From CAWCDJ01 sp963836015 (lineage in GTDB: Bacteria > Acidobacteriota > Terriglobia > Bryobacterales > Bryobacteraceae), in the NCBI GenBank assembly GCA_963836015.1, contig CAWIIF010000015.1:1922001-1986000 (forward strand): a DNA stretch of 64,000 bases, written 5' to 3'. The notes below the pieces were generated by a model. That model worked only from the letters and a program-made list of their open reading frames with translations, did no database searches and had not been told where the DNA came from. The position numbers and the translations under genes were made by a program. Below, piece after piece: positions 1-8,562 of this stretch (its first letter is position 1; each line of letters opens with the position of its first letter).

Positions 1-265
1 AGGGAACGCCTGTGGGCCCGGCGCCTTCTCCGTGTGCCGCGGACCGGACTCCGGGCCACTCGCCCTTAATGAGGGCGACGCCGTCGGGAGGCGTGTCCGG
101 ATGAACCACCCGGATGCCGCTCTGTTCGGCCATTGCGCGGACAGGTTCGAACTCGTCGGAGTTACCGATCAGCACGGTGTCGATGCTCGTACCCTTCAAC
201 AAGGTCAGAGCGGACGGATTGGTCCAGCTGCCGGGCCACCGCATGGGGGTCCGAGGCGCGTTCAT
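1..265 (-). CDS. hypothetical protein, N-terminal part, runs off left edge
   Basis: An open frame on the minus strand starts with ATG at 265-263 and stays open for 88 codons to the window edge. It begins MNAPRTPMRWPGSWTNPSAL and continues with a segment of alternating hydrophobic and charged residues (TSIDTVLIGNSDEFEPVRAM) that resembles a beta strand and helix of an alpha/beta domain. No signal peptide is seen. I do not recognise the family. It diverges from the gluconate-dehydrogenase-like gene on the right, so 266-355 should hold promoters for both. Codon use looks like that of real genes nearby, and the opposite-strand frame at 32-280 is probably its shadow. Confidence 0.6.
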   Translation of the reverse strand, partial: MNAPRTPMRWPGSWTNPSALTLLKGTSIDTVLIGNSDEFEPVRAMAEQSGIRVVHPDTPPDGVALIKGEWPGVRSAAHGEGAGPTGVP

Positions 266-355
266 AACCCCACACTCTAACATCCTGCGCGCATATCCAT
301 GAAACGGGTCAGCCGCGATCGCCTTATTCTGGCTGGACTTGATATGATTCAAGCC

Positions 356-973
356 ATGAAACGCAGGCGCTTTTTTCAGACTCTGGCTGCCGCTCCTGCC
401 GCCGGCGCACTCCTGGCGCAGCAACAGCCCGCAGCCCCTCAGTCCCGGGCCGGCCGGCCGGCCGGAATGCCCGGCGGATCCATGGAAATTCCCCAGTTGG
501 AAACCGCGGCCGTTGACCTTGCGGGCGACCCGGTTCCGCATTTCTTCACGGCCGGCCAGTATTCCGCTTTGCGCAAACTCAGCGACCTTCTGCAGCCCGC
601 CGTCAACAGCACGCCTGGAGCGCTGGATGCCAAAGTTCCGGAGTTTCTCGACTTCCTGATTTCGGTTTCTCCGGCCGACCGGCAGGAACTGTATCGCGGC
701 GGTCTCGATGCACTGAACGCCGCGGCCGTCTCGCACGGCGGCAAATCGTTTGCGGAGCTGAACCCTTCCGACGCGGCCGTAGTCATGGCGCCTCTCCGCG
801 AGCCGTGGACCTACGAGCCGCCATCGGATCCCCTGGCGCACTTTCTTCGCGAGGCCAAGCACGACGTCCACACCGCCACGGTGAATTCGCGGGAATTCAA
901 CAAGGCCGGCGCGGCGGCGGGCGGCGGCCGCCGGTTCGGCGCGCAGGGCCTTTACTGGCTGCCGATCGAATAG
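356..973 (+). CDS. gluconate 2-dehydrogenase subunit 3-like protein (Tat-exported small subunit)
   Basis: A 205-residue protein whose N-terminus MKRRRFFQTLAAAPAAGALL is a typical twin-arginine signal, so it should be exported folded. The rest matches the pattern of the 'subunit 3' family, small partners that carry GMC-type flavin dehydrogenases across the membrane (family knowledge). It contains the FFTAGQYSALRKLSDLLQPA stretch usual near the start of this domain. ATG 356 places the RR motif right at the start; an upstream in-frame ATG at 344 would add only MIQA. The stop is 19 bases before the GMC oxidoreductase gene, its expected catalytic partner. Its role is inferred from family and position. 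Confidence 0.85.
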   Translation: MKRRRFFQTLAAAPAAGALLAQQQPAAPQSRAGRPAGMPGGSMEIPQLETAAVDLAGDPVPHFFTAGQYSALRKLSDLLQPAVNSTPGALDAKVPEFLDFLISVSPADRQELYRGGLDALNAAAVSHGGKSFAELNPSDAAVVMAPLREPWTYEPPSDPLAHFLREAKHDVHTATVNSREFNKAGAAAGGGRRFGAQGLYWLPIE

Positions 974-992
974 GGAACGCGGAGGCGAAACC

Positions 993-2548
<1,556 letters not shown>

Positions 2549-2552
<4 letters not shown>

Positions 2553-3019
2553 AGCTGCTGGTCCTTCTGTCCCTGGCATGGTTCCTGTGGGCTGCAGATG
2601 CACCCGAACAGCCGGTCCCGTTCAGTCATAAGCAGCACGCGGGAACCATGAAGCTGCAGTGCAAGATGTGTCATCCGAATCCGAACCCGGGCGAGAGCAT
2701 GACGATTGCGCCGGCTTCGACTTGCATGCAGTGCCACTCGGCGATCAAGGCGGACAGCCCGGCGATCCAGAGGCTGGCGCAGTTCGCAAAGGAGGGCCGC
2801 GCCGTCCCGTGGGAGCGCGTCTACCAGATTCCGTCATACGTGGATTTCAGTCACCGCAAGCACCTGGCGGCCGGCAACACCTGCGACGAATGCCACGGCA
2901 AGGTGGCCGAACGCGATCAATTGTCGCGCGAGGGCGACATCACGATGGGCGGATGCATGAAGTGCCACCAGGCAAAGAAGGTGAGCATCGACTGCAGCTT
3001 CTGCCACGAGCCGATGTAA
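2549..3019 (+). CDS. pentahaem cytochrome c (class III / c7-like)
   Basis: The start is GTG at 2549, inside the GMC stop (GTGA overlap), giving 156 residues. It opens with a signal peptide (KLLVLLSLAWFLWAADA) and has five CxxCH haem sites in order: CKMCH, CMQCH, CDECH, CMKCH and CSFCH. Histidines in FSHKQH and FSHRKH are likely distal haem ligands, a pattern of cytochrome c3/c7-type proteins. It should be periplasmic and take electrons from the GMC dehydrogenase. A longer frame from 2357 only extends back into the GMC gene, so the overlapping GTG was chosen. Confidence 0.88.
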
Positions 3020-3074
3020 GGCGGGCTACGGCCGGCGGAATGACAGCGGGGGCGCATTGAGAGAGAATCTGGTC

Positions 3075-4577
3075 ATGCGATTCTGGCCAGCGATGTTTCT
3101 TCCCTGTCTGCTCGCGGCGCAGTCGGGGACCGTGCCGGTGGGCCTCTTTGAAGGGCACGGCGATTTGGGTATTACGCCCAAGACCGGATCGATGGAGTAC
3201 GACGCCGGGACCGGCGAGTACAAAATCACCGGCGGAGGCGCGAATATCTGGGCGGCCGAAGATGCCATGTTCTTCGCCTGGAAGCGGATGAGCGGCGATG
3301 TGACCCTCACCGCCGATGTGCATTTCCTCGGGAAAGGCGCGGTGGAGCACCGCAAGGCCGTGCTGATGGTGCGGCAGGACCTGACGCCGGGCTCGGCCTA
3401 TGCCGATGTCGCCCTGCACGGCAGCGGGCTGACGTCGCTGCAATTCCGGCCCACGGCGGGGGCGCAGACGCAGGAGATCCAGTCCAAGGTGACGGCTCCT
3501 ACGCGCATCCGCATCGTGCGGCGCGGCAGCCAGTTCACGATCTTCGCGGGGACCGGTGATGAGTTGACAACATCCGGGCCGCAGACGGTGGAGCTCAGCG
3601 GGCCGGTGTACGTGGGGATCGGGGTGTGCTCGCACGACGCCAATGTGCTCGAGACCGCGGTGTTTTCGAACGTCCGCCTGGAGCAGCGGCAGGCGCCGCC
3701 GCAGTATCGCAGCAAGATCACGATCTACGATCTGACGACGCATTCCACGAGCACGCTGTACCAGGCCGATCAGACCATCGAGGCGCCCAACTGGTCGCGC
3801 GACGGCAAATTCCTGATGGTCAATACCGGCGGCAATCTCTACCGGCTGCCCGTTACGGGCAAGCCGGAACTGGAGAAGATCGACCTGGGGCCGGGCGGCT
3901 ACCGCTGCAACAACGACCACGATTACTCGTTCGACGGGAAGATGCTGGCGTTCTCGGCATCCAGCCCGAACTCGCGCGGGTCGCAGGTGTGGCTGGCGCA
4001 GGCCGACGGGTCGGGAGCCAGGCTCATGACGACGGCTTCGCCGAGTTACTTCCACGGCTGGTCGCCGGACGGCAAATGGCTGGGGGTGGTCGGCCAGCGC
4101 GATGGCAAGTTCGAGCTGTACCGTGTGCCGGCGGCGGGCGGCGCCGAGCAGCGGCTGACCTCGAAAGGCGGCTACGACGACGGGCCGGAATACTCGCCCG
4201 ACGGCAAGTGGATCTACTTCAACTCCAACCGCAGCGGCGGATGGGACATCTGGCGGATGCCGCCGGAGGGTGCCGGGCCGGGCGACGCCAAGGCCGAGCG
4301 GGTGACCAGCGACGAGCTGGAAGACTGGTTCCCGCACATTTCGCCCAACGGGAAGTGGATGCTGGTCTTCTCGTTTCCCAAGGGCACGGCCAACCACAAC
4401 GACAAGATGGAAGGCGTGGTGCTGCGGATCGCTCCGCTGCCGGGAAAGAAGCTGAAGCCGGTGAAGTTCGAGGAGCTGGTGAAGTTCTACGGCGGGCAGG
4501 GCACTATCAACGTGAACTCGTGGTCTCCCGATTCGAAAAAGTTCGCTTATGTGGTCTACGAACCGTTGCCACGCTAG
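3075..4577 (+). CDS. secreted TolB/PD40-type beta-propeller protein with N-terminal lectin-like domain
   Basis: About 500 residues with signal peptide MRFWPAMFLPCLLAAQ. Residues about 20-210 resemble a concanavalin-like or DUF1349-type beta sandwich (paired strands around WKRMSGDVTLTADV). From about residue 220 there are repeated PD40 blades, for example SPDGKWLGVVG, SPDGKWIYFNSNRSGGWDIW and SPDSKKFAYVV. Such proteins are often annotated as Tol-Pal 'TolB-like', but here the role is unknown. Binding of a polysaccharide or a partner protein is plausible. ATG 3075 was preferred over TTG 3057 because the signal peptide begins there. The 3' end overlaps the GH9 gene by 29 bases, so the two are likely co-expressed. 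Confidence 0.8.
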   Translation: MRFWPAMFLPCLLAAQSGTVPVGLFEGHGDLGITPKTGSMEYDAGTGEYKITGGGANIWAAEDAMFFAWKRMSGDVTLTADVHFLGKGAVEHRKAVLMVRQDLTPGSAYADVALHGSGLTSLQFRPTAGAQTQEIQSKVTAPTRIRIVRRGSQFTIFAGTGDELTTSGPQTVELSGPVYVGIGVCSHDANVLETAVFSNVRLEQRQAPPQYRSKITIYDLTTHSTSTLYQADQTIEAPNWSRDGKFLMVNTGGNLYRLPVTGKPELEKIDLGPGGYRCNNDHDYSFDGKMLAFSASSPNSRGSQVWLAQADGSGARLMTTASPSYFHGWSPDGKWLGVVGQRDGKFELYRVPAAGGAEQRLTSKGGYDDGPEYSPDGKWIYFNSNRSGGWDIWRMPPEGAGPGDAKAERVTSDELEDWFPHISPNGKWMLVFSFPKGTANHNDKMEGVVLRIAPLPGKKLKPVKFEELVKFYGGQGTINVNSWSPDSKKFAYVVYEPLPR

Positions 4578-6252
4578 CAGGGCGCTCCCGCTCTTCTTTG
4601 CGATCGCCGCGTTTGCGGCCACTCCGACTATAGAAATCAAGATGGACCAGGCGGGATACCTGCCGGATGCGCCGAAGGTCGCGATTGTCGCCGCCAAGGG
4701 CGCGTCCGGGGAGTTCACCGTCCGGAACAGCGCCGGCAACGCCGTTGTGTTCCAAGGCAAACTGGGCGCACCCGTCGATGATGCGGATTCGGGCGACCGC
4801 GTGCAAGCGGCCGATTTCTCGAAGCTCACCAAGACCGGGAAGTATTATCTCGACGTGGCCGGCGCTGGGCGGAGCTGGAACTTCGAGATCGGCAAGAACG
4901 TCTATTCGCATGTTTACTACCTGGCGATGCGCTCCTACTACGGGCAGCGCTGCGGAACGGCCGTGGATCTGGGGGGCGGGTACAAACACGAAGCCTGCCA
5001 CCTGGAGGGCGCGTTCCACGCGTCGTCCGGCAAGAGCGGCCCGCATGTGTCGAAGGGCGGCTGGCACGACGCGGGCGATTACGGGCGGTACATGGTCAAC
5101 TCCGGAATCACCACCGGCACCCTGCTGTGGGCCTGGGAGATGTTCAAGCCGGGGATCAAGCTGAACATCCCCGAGAGCGGCAAAGGCATGCCGGACATCC
5201 TCAGCGAGATCAAGTGGAACCTCGACTGGATGCTCACGATGCAGGACGATGACGGCGGTGTGTGGCACAAGCAGACCAGCGAGAAGTTCTGCCCGTTTAT
5301 CATGCCGGGGAAGGATACGCTGGTCAGCTACGTGGTGGGCACGGGCCAGGAGCCTTACAAAAGTTCGTGCGCGACCGGCGACCTGGCGGCGGTGGCGGCC
5401 ATCGGGGCGCGCGTCTTCAAGCCCTTCGACGCCGCCTACGCGGAGAAGTGCCTGCGCGCGGCGGAACGGGCGTTTCACTGGCTCGAGCAGCATCCGAACG
5501 TGACGTTCCAAAATCCGCAGGGCGTTTCGACGGGAGCCTATGGCGACCGCAACTGCGGTGACGAGCACCTGTGGGCCGCGGCCGAGCTGTGGCGGAGCAC
5601 GGGCGGGAAGCAGTACGAAGACTACTTCCTGGCGCACTACGGCGAGTTCCGCAATCAGCTTCGCGCGGTGGGGCCGCAATCGTGGGCCTCGGTATCGAAC
5701 CTGGCGCTGTGGACCTACGCGCTGGGCGGCGGCAAGAACACCGAGGCGGCGAACGCCATCCGCCAGGAGTCGCTGGCGGCGGCGGACCAGATCGTGGAGC
5801 GCTCGGCGGCTAACGGATATCGCATCAGCCTGACGTCGCGCGATTACGTCTGGGGGTCGAATTCCGTAGCGGCGAACTACGGGATGCAGCTTCTGGTGGC
5901 GAACGCATTCCGCAAAGATCCGCGCTTTGTCGATACCGCGCTCGACAACCTGCATTACCTGCTGGGGCGGAATACCTTCTCGCTCTCGTGGGTGACGCAG
6001 GTGGGCGAGAATCCGTTCCGGCATCCGCATCACCGTCCGAGCGGCGCCGATACGAACACGGAGCCGTGGCCGGGCCTGCTCTCGGGAGGTCCGAACCGCA
6101 GCAAGAACCAGGACCCGGCGATGCGCAAACTGCCGGACGGGCTGCCGCCGGCGAAGAGCTACTTGGACGACCAGGAAGCGTACTCGGCCAACGAAGTGGC
6201 CATCAACTGGAACGCGCCGCTGGTGTTCCTGCTGGCAGGCGTTCTGCGATAG
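4549..6252 (+). CDS. glycoside hydrolase family 9 (endoglucanase-type cellulase)
   Basis: A 567-residue secreted enzyme. A signal peptide (about residues 10-24, ALPLFFAIAAFAATP) is followed by a CelD-type N-terminal Ig-like domain (starting IKMDQAGYLPDAPKVAIV) and an (alpha/alpha)6 GH9 domain. The GH9 marks are GGWHDAGDYGRY, with the catalytic base pair Asp174/Asp177, and near the C-terminus SANEVAINWNAP with the acid Glu549. GH9 enzymes cut beta-1,4-glucans by inversion (family knowledge). The start overlaps the previous gene, and the next gene (DUF1080) follows within 23 bases, so it belongs to one carbohydrate operon. Confidence 0.93.
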   Translation: MWSTNRCHASRALPLFFAIAAFAATPTIEIKMDQAGYLPDAPKVAIVAAKGASGEFTVRNSAGNAVVFQGKLGAPVDDADSGDRVQAADFSKLTKTGKYYLDVAGAGRSWNFEIGKNVYSHVYYLAMRSYYGQRCGTAVDLGGGYKHEACHLEGAFHASSGKSGPHVSKGGWHDAGDYGRYMVNSGITTGTLLWAWEMFKPGIKLNIPESGKGMPDILSEIKWNLDWMLTMQDDDGGVWHKQTSEKFCPFIMPGKDTLVSYVVGTGQEPYKSSCATGDLAAVAAIGARVFKPFDAAYAEKCLRAAERAFHWLEQHPNVTFQNPQGVSTGAYGDRNCGDEHLWAAAELWRSTGGKQYEDYFLAHYGEFRNQLRAVGPQSWASVSNLALWTYALGGGKNTEAANAIRQESLAAADQIVERSAANGYRISLTSRDYVWGSNSVAANYGMQLLVANAFRKDPRFVDTALDNLHYLLGRNTFSLSWVTQVGENPFRHPHHRPSGADTNTEPWPGLLSGGPNRSKNQDPAMRKLPDGLPPAKSYLDDQEAYSANEVAINWNAPLVFLLAGVLR

Positions 6253-6275
6253 TCTGTATGATTCTGAGGAGCGAT

Positions 6276-7109
6276 ATGACGCGTCAGGACTTTTTGAAAC
6301 TCTCTGCAGCGGCCGCGATTGCGGGCGCCTCCGTTTCCGAAGCGCAGCAGCAGGCGAACGCCGACCTCGGCTTCACCGACACTCCAATGCTGCCGAACCT
6401 GCCCTACCACGTGCACGATCCGGACCGGCCGCATCCCAAAATCGTGACGCCGGCCTCGACGCCGTTCGGCCCGCCTTCCGACGCGACGGTGCTGTTCGAC
6501 GGCAGGGACCTGAGCAAGTGGAACCAGCGCGGGCGCGGCGCGGACCGCGGCAAGATGGTGGACGCGCAATGGAAGGTCGGCGAAGGGTACTTCGAGGTCG
6601 CTCCGAACACGGGCGATCTGCTGACGCGCGAAAAGTTCGGGGATTGTCAGCTTCATATCGAATGGTCTTCGCCGGCCGAGGTCCGCGGCAACAGCCAGGC
6701 CCGCGGGAACAGCGGCGTGCTGCTGATGAGCCGCTACGAGATTCAGGTCCTCGACATGTGGGACAACAAGACCTACGCCGACGGGCAGGCAGGGGCGATC
6801 TACGGACAGTGGCCGCCACTGGCGAACCCGGCGCGGCGGCCCGGCGAATGGAATACGTACGACATCATATTCGAGGCGCCGCGGTTCGAAGGCGAGAAGG
6901 TGGTCAAGCCGGTCATCGTCACGGTGATCTATAACGGCGTGGTGGTGCAGAACCACAAGGAATCGATGGGGCCGATGGTCTATCGCCAGGTGGCCCACTA
7001 CACTCCGCATGCGCCCGAAGAGCCGCTCATGCTGCAGGATCACCACAACCCGGTGCGCTATCGCAACGTGTGGATCCGGCGGCTGGGGAAGTACGACCAG
7101 CCTGCCTAA
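6276..7109 (+). CDS. DUF1080 / 3-keto-disaccharide hydrolase domain protein
   Basis: A 277-residue exported protein. ATG 6276 was chosen because GAGGA lies five bases upstream; an in-frame ATG at 6258 has no such site. The N-terminus MTRQDFLKLSAAAAIAGASV looks like a Sec or weak Tat signal. The domain begins ATVLFDGRDLSKWNQRG, the standard opening of DUF1080, and includes SGVLLMSRYEIQVLDMW and MLQDHHNPVRYRNVWIR. Members of this family hydrolyse glycosides oxidised at C3 (family knowledge). With the GMC dehydrogenase and GH9 gene upstream, a periplasmic 3-keto-glycoside route is a reasonable reading. Confidence 0.9.
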   Translation: MTRQDFLKLSAAAAIAGASVSEAQQQANADLGFTDTPMLPNLPYHVHDPDRPHPKIVTPASTPFGPPSDATVLFDGRDLSKWNQRGRGADRGKMVDAQWKVGEGYFEVAPNTGDLLTREKFGDCQLHIEWSSPAEVRGNSQARGNSGVLLMSRYEIQVLDMWDNKTYADGQAGAIYGQWPPLANPARRPGEWNTYDIIFEAPRFEGEKVVKPVIVTVIYNGVVVQNHKESMGPMVYRQVAHYTPHAPEEPLMLQDHHNPVRYRNVWIRRLGKYDQPA

Positions 7110-7597
7110 TGCTCGATCGGCGTTCGGGCGAAGGGCTGGACGCCTTCGATCACCACGGTGACTGTGGTAACGGATTCCGGAACGCTGTACCTGGCCCAGA
7201 CCTGGATGGTCGATTTCGGGTAGATGGTGATGAACTCGTTGGCACGCCCGGTGCGCGAAGCGACCGGGTCGTTGTGGCTATCGCGCTCGACCGGATATTT
7301 CGCCTGCGTCTGTTCGTTCAGCAGGTAGCTGTTCACGGAGAGCCGATAGACGTCGAGGGGGCCGGTGGCTTCCGATGTGAGCCGCCGGGTTTCCCCGGTT
7401 CCATTGCGGTAGCGCCAGCGGGCGAGCACCTCGGTCGGTGATTCGCGCTTGAGCTCGACGAGCTCGACTTTCACCCCGTTTACGGCGTGCTCTCCGGAGG
7501 CGGGCACGTTTTGCGGCTTGGCGGCCTGGTCCGCGCGGGCGGCGTAGAGGGCCAGGGCTAGCGACAGTATCCCTATCATTTGCGCTCGATGTGGCAT
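7106..7597 (-). CDS. secreted hypothetical protein, about 163 aa
   Basis: The start is ATG at 7597-7595, preceded on the minus strand by AGGAGG with a 7-base spacer, the strongest ribosome site in this stretch. An upstream in-frame ATG at 7630 lacks one. The protein begins MPHRAQMIGILSLALALYAA, a clear signal peptide, followed by a single beta-rich domain (KVELVELKRESPTEVLARW, then VTTVTVVIEGVQPF at the end). I do not recognise the family. It ends tail to tail with the DUF1080 gene, sharing 4 bases, and its start faces the metallo-beta-lactamase gene. Confidence 0.75.
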   Translation of the reverse strand: MPHRAQMIGILSLALALYAARADQAAKPQNVPASGEHAVNGVKVELVELKRESPTEVLARWRYRNGTGETRRLTSEATGPLDVYRLSVNSYLLNEQTQAKYPVERDSHNDPVASRTGRANEFITIYPKSTIQVWARYSVPESVTTVTVVIEGVQPFARTPIEH

Positions 7598-7664
7598 TCG
7601 AACGCCTCCTATGGCGTGGGAGTATACCAAAACACCTGCCAGGAAGAAATACTATCCAAAGGCG

Positions 7665-7695
7665 AATTGGGGATTATGTAGCCTGTCACCGAATT
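7665..7695. repeat. dispersed 31-bp repeat, copy 1
   Basis: This stretch (AATTGGGGATTA, T, then GTAGCCTGTCACCGAATT) recurs at 57752-57782 with a single T/C change. In both places it lies just before a gene on the plus strand and is open in the frame that runs into that gene (NWGL-C/R-SLSPN). It is probably a REP-like dispersed element of this genome rather than coding sequence. Confidence 0.7.
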
Positions 7696-7715
7696 TCCTG
7701 GAATACTGGTCGGGT

Positions 7716-8561
7716 ATGATTCTTCGATGGTTTGTGCTGGGCGCGGTCGTTGCGGGATCGTTGTGGGGGCAGGAGGCGGATTGGAGCAAGCCGTTCCCGC
7801 CGCATCGGGTCGTGGGCAATGTTTATTACGTGGGGACGGAGGGGCTGGCGGCATACCTGATTACGACTCCCCAGGGCGACATATTGATCAACAGCGCGCT
7901 GGAAAGCTCGGTGCCGCTGATTCGCGCGAGCGTCGAGAAGCTGGGGTTCCGGTTTCAGGACGTCAAGATCCTGCTGATCAGCCACGCGCACTGGGATCAT
8001 TGCGCCGGTAGCGCGCGGGTGAAGGAGCTGACCGGCGCCCAATACATGGTGATGGATGCTGACGTGCCGGTGATCGAGTCCGGGGGGCGCAGCGATTTCC
8101 ACTACGGCCATTCGCCGGACTCGTTATACAAGCCTGTGAAGGTGGACCGCGTACTGCACGACGGCGACCAGGTGACCCTGGGCGGAACCGTGCTAGTGGC
8201 GCATCTGACGCCCGGTCACACCAAGGGCTGTACCACGTGGACCATGAAGGCAGACGAAGGCGGGCGGACTTACAACGTCGTGATCGTGGGGAGTCCGAAT
8301 GTGAATTCGGGGTACAAGCTGGTGAAGAATGCGGCCTATCCGGGCATCGCAGCGGACTTTGAACGGACCTTCCGGGTGCTGAAGTCGCTCGACTGCGACG
8401 TGTTCCTGGGGGCGCACGGAAGCTACTACGGGATGGACGAGAAGTACGCGCGGATCAAGAGCGGCGGGAATCCGTGGGTGGATCCCGAGGGATACCGGAA
8501 GTACGTGGCGGAGCGGGAGCACGCGTTCCGCGCGGAGTTGGCACGGCAAGAGGGTCGCTGA
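7716..8561 (+). CDS. subclass B3-type metallo-beta-lactamase
   Basis: A 281-residue periplasmic enzyme with signal peptide MILRWFVLGAVVAGSLWGQ. The zinc ligands follow the B3 pattern: HAHWDH at about residues 90-95, His168 in TPGHTKG and His234 in GAHGSYYG. Strands typical of the B3 group are clear (FPPHRVVGNVYYVGTEGLAA, then ILINSALESSVPLIRASVEK). B3 enzymes hydrolyse penicillins, cephalosporins and carbapenems, but some family members act on other substrates, so activity is inferred. ATG 7716 starts the signal peptide. A longer frame from 7611 would read through the 31-bp repeat at 7665. It ends one base from the convergent GH106 gene. Confidence 0.9.
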   Translation: MILRWFVLGAVVAGSLWGQEADWSKPFPPHRVVGNVYYVGTEGLAAYLITTPQGDILINSALESSVPLIRASVEKLGFRFQDVKILLISHAHWDHCAGSARVKELTGAQYMVMDADVPVIESGGRSDFHYGHSPDSLYKPVKVDRVLHDGDQVTLGGTVLVAHLTPGHTKGCTTWTMKADEGGRTYNVVIVGSPNVNSGYKLVKNAAYPGIAADFERTFRVLKSLDCDVFLGAHGSYYGMDEKYARIKSGGNPWVDPEGYRKYVAEREHAFRAELARQEGR

Positions 8562-8562
8562 A

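Noticed and set aside
2940..4832. 630-codon open frame on the minus strand
   Set aside because: Shadow of the PD40 protein and the GH9 start. No recognisable domain.
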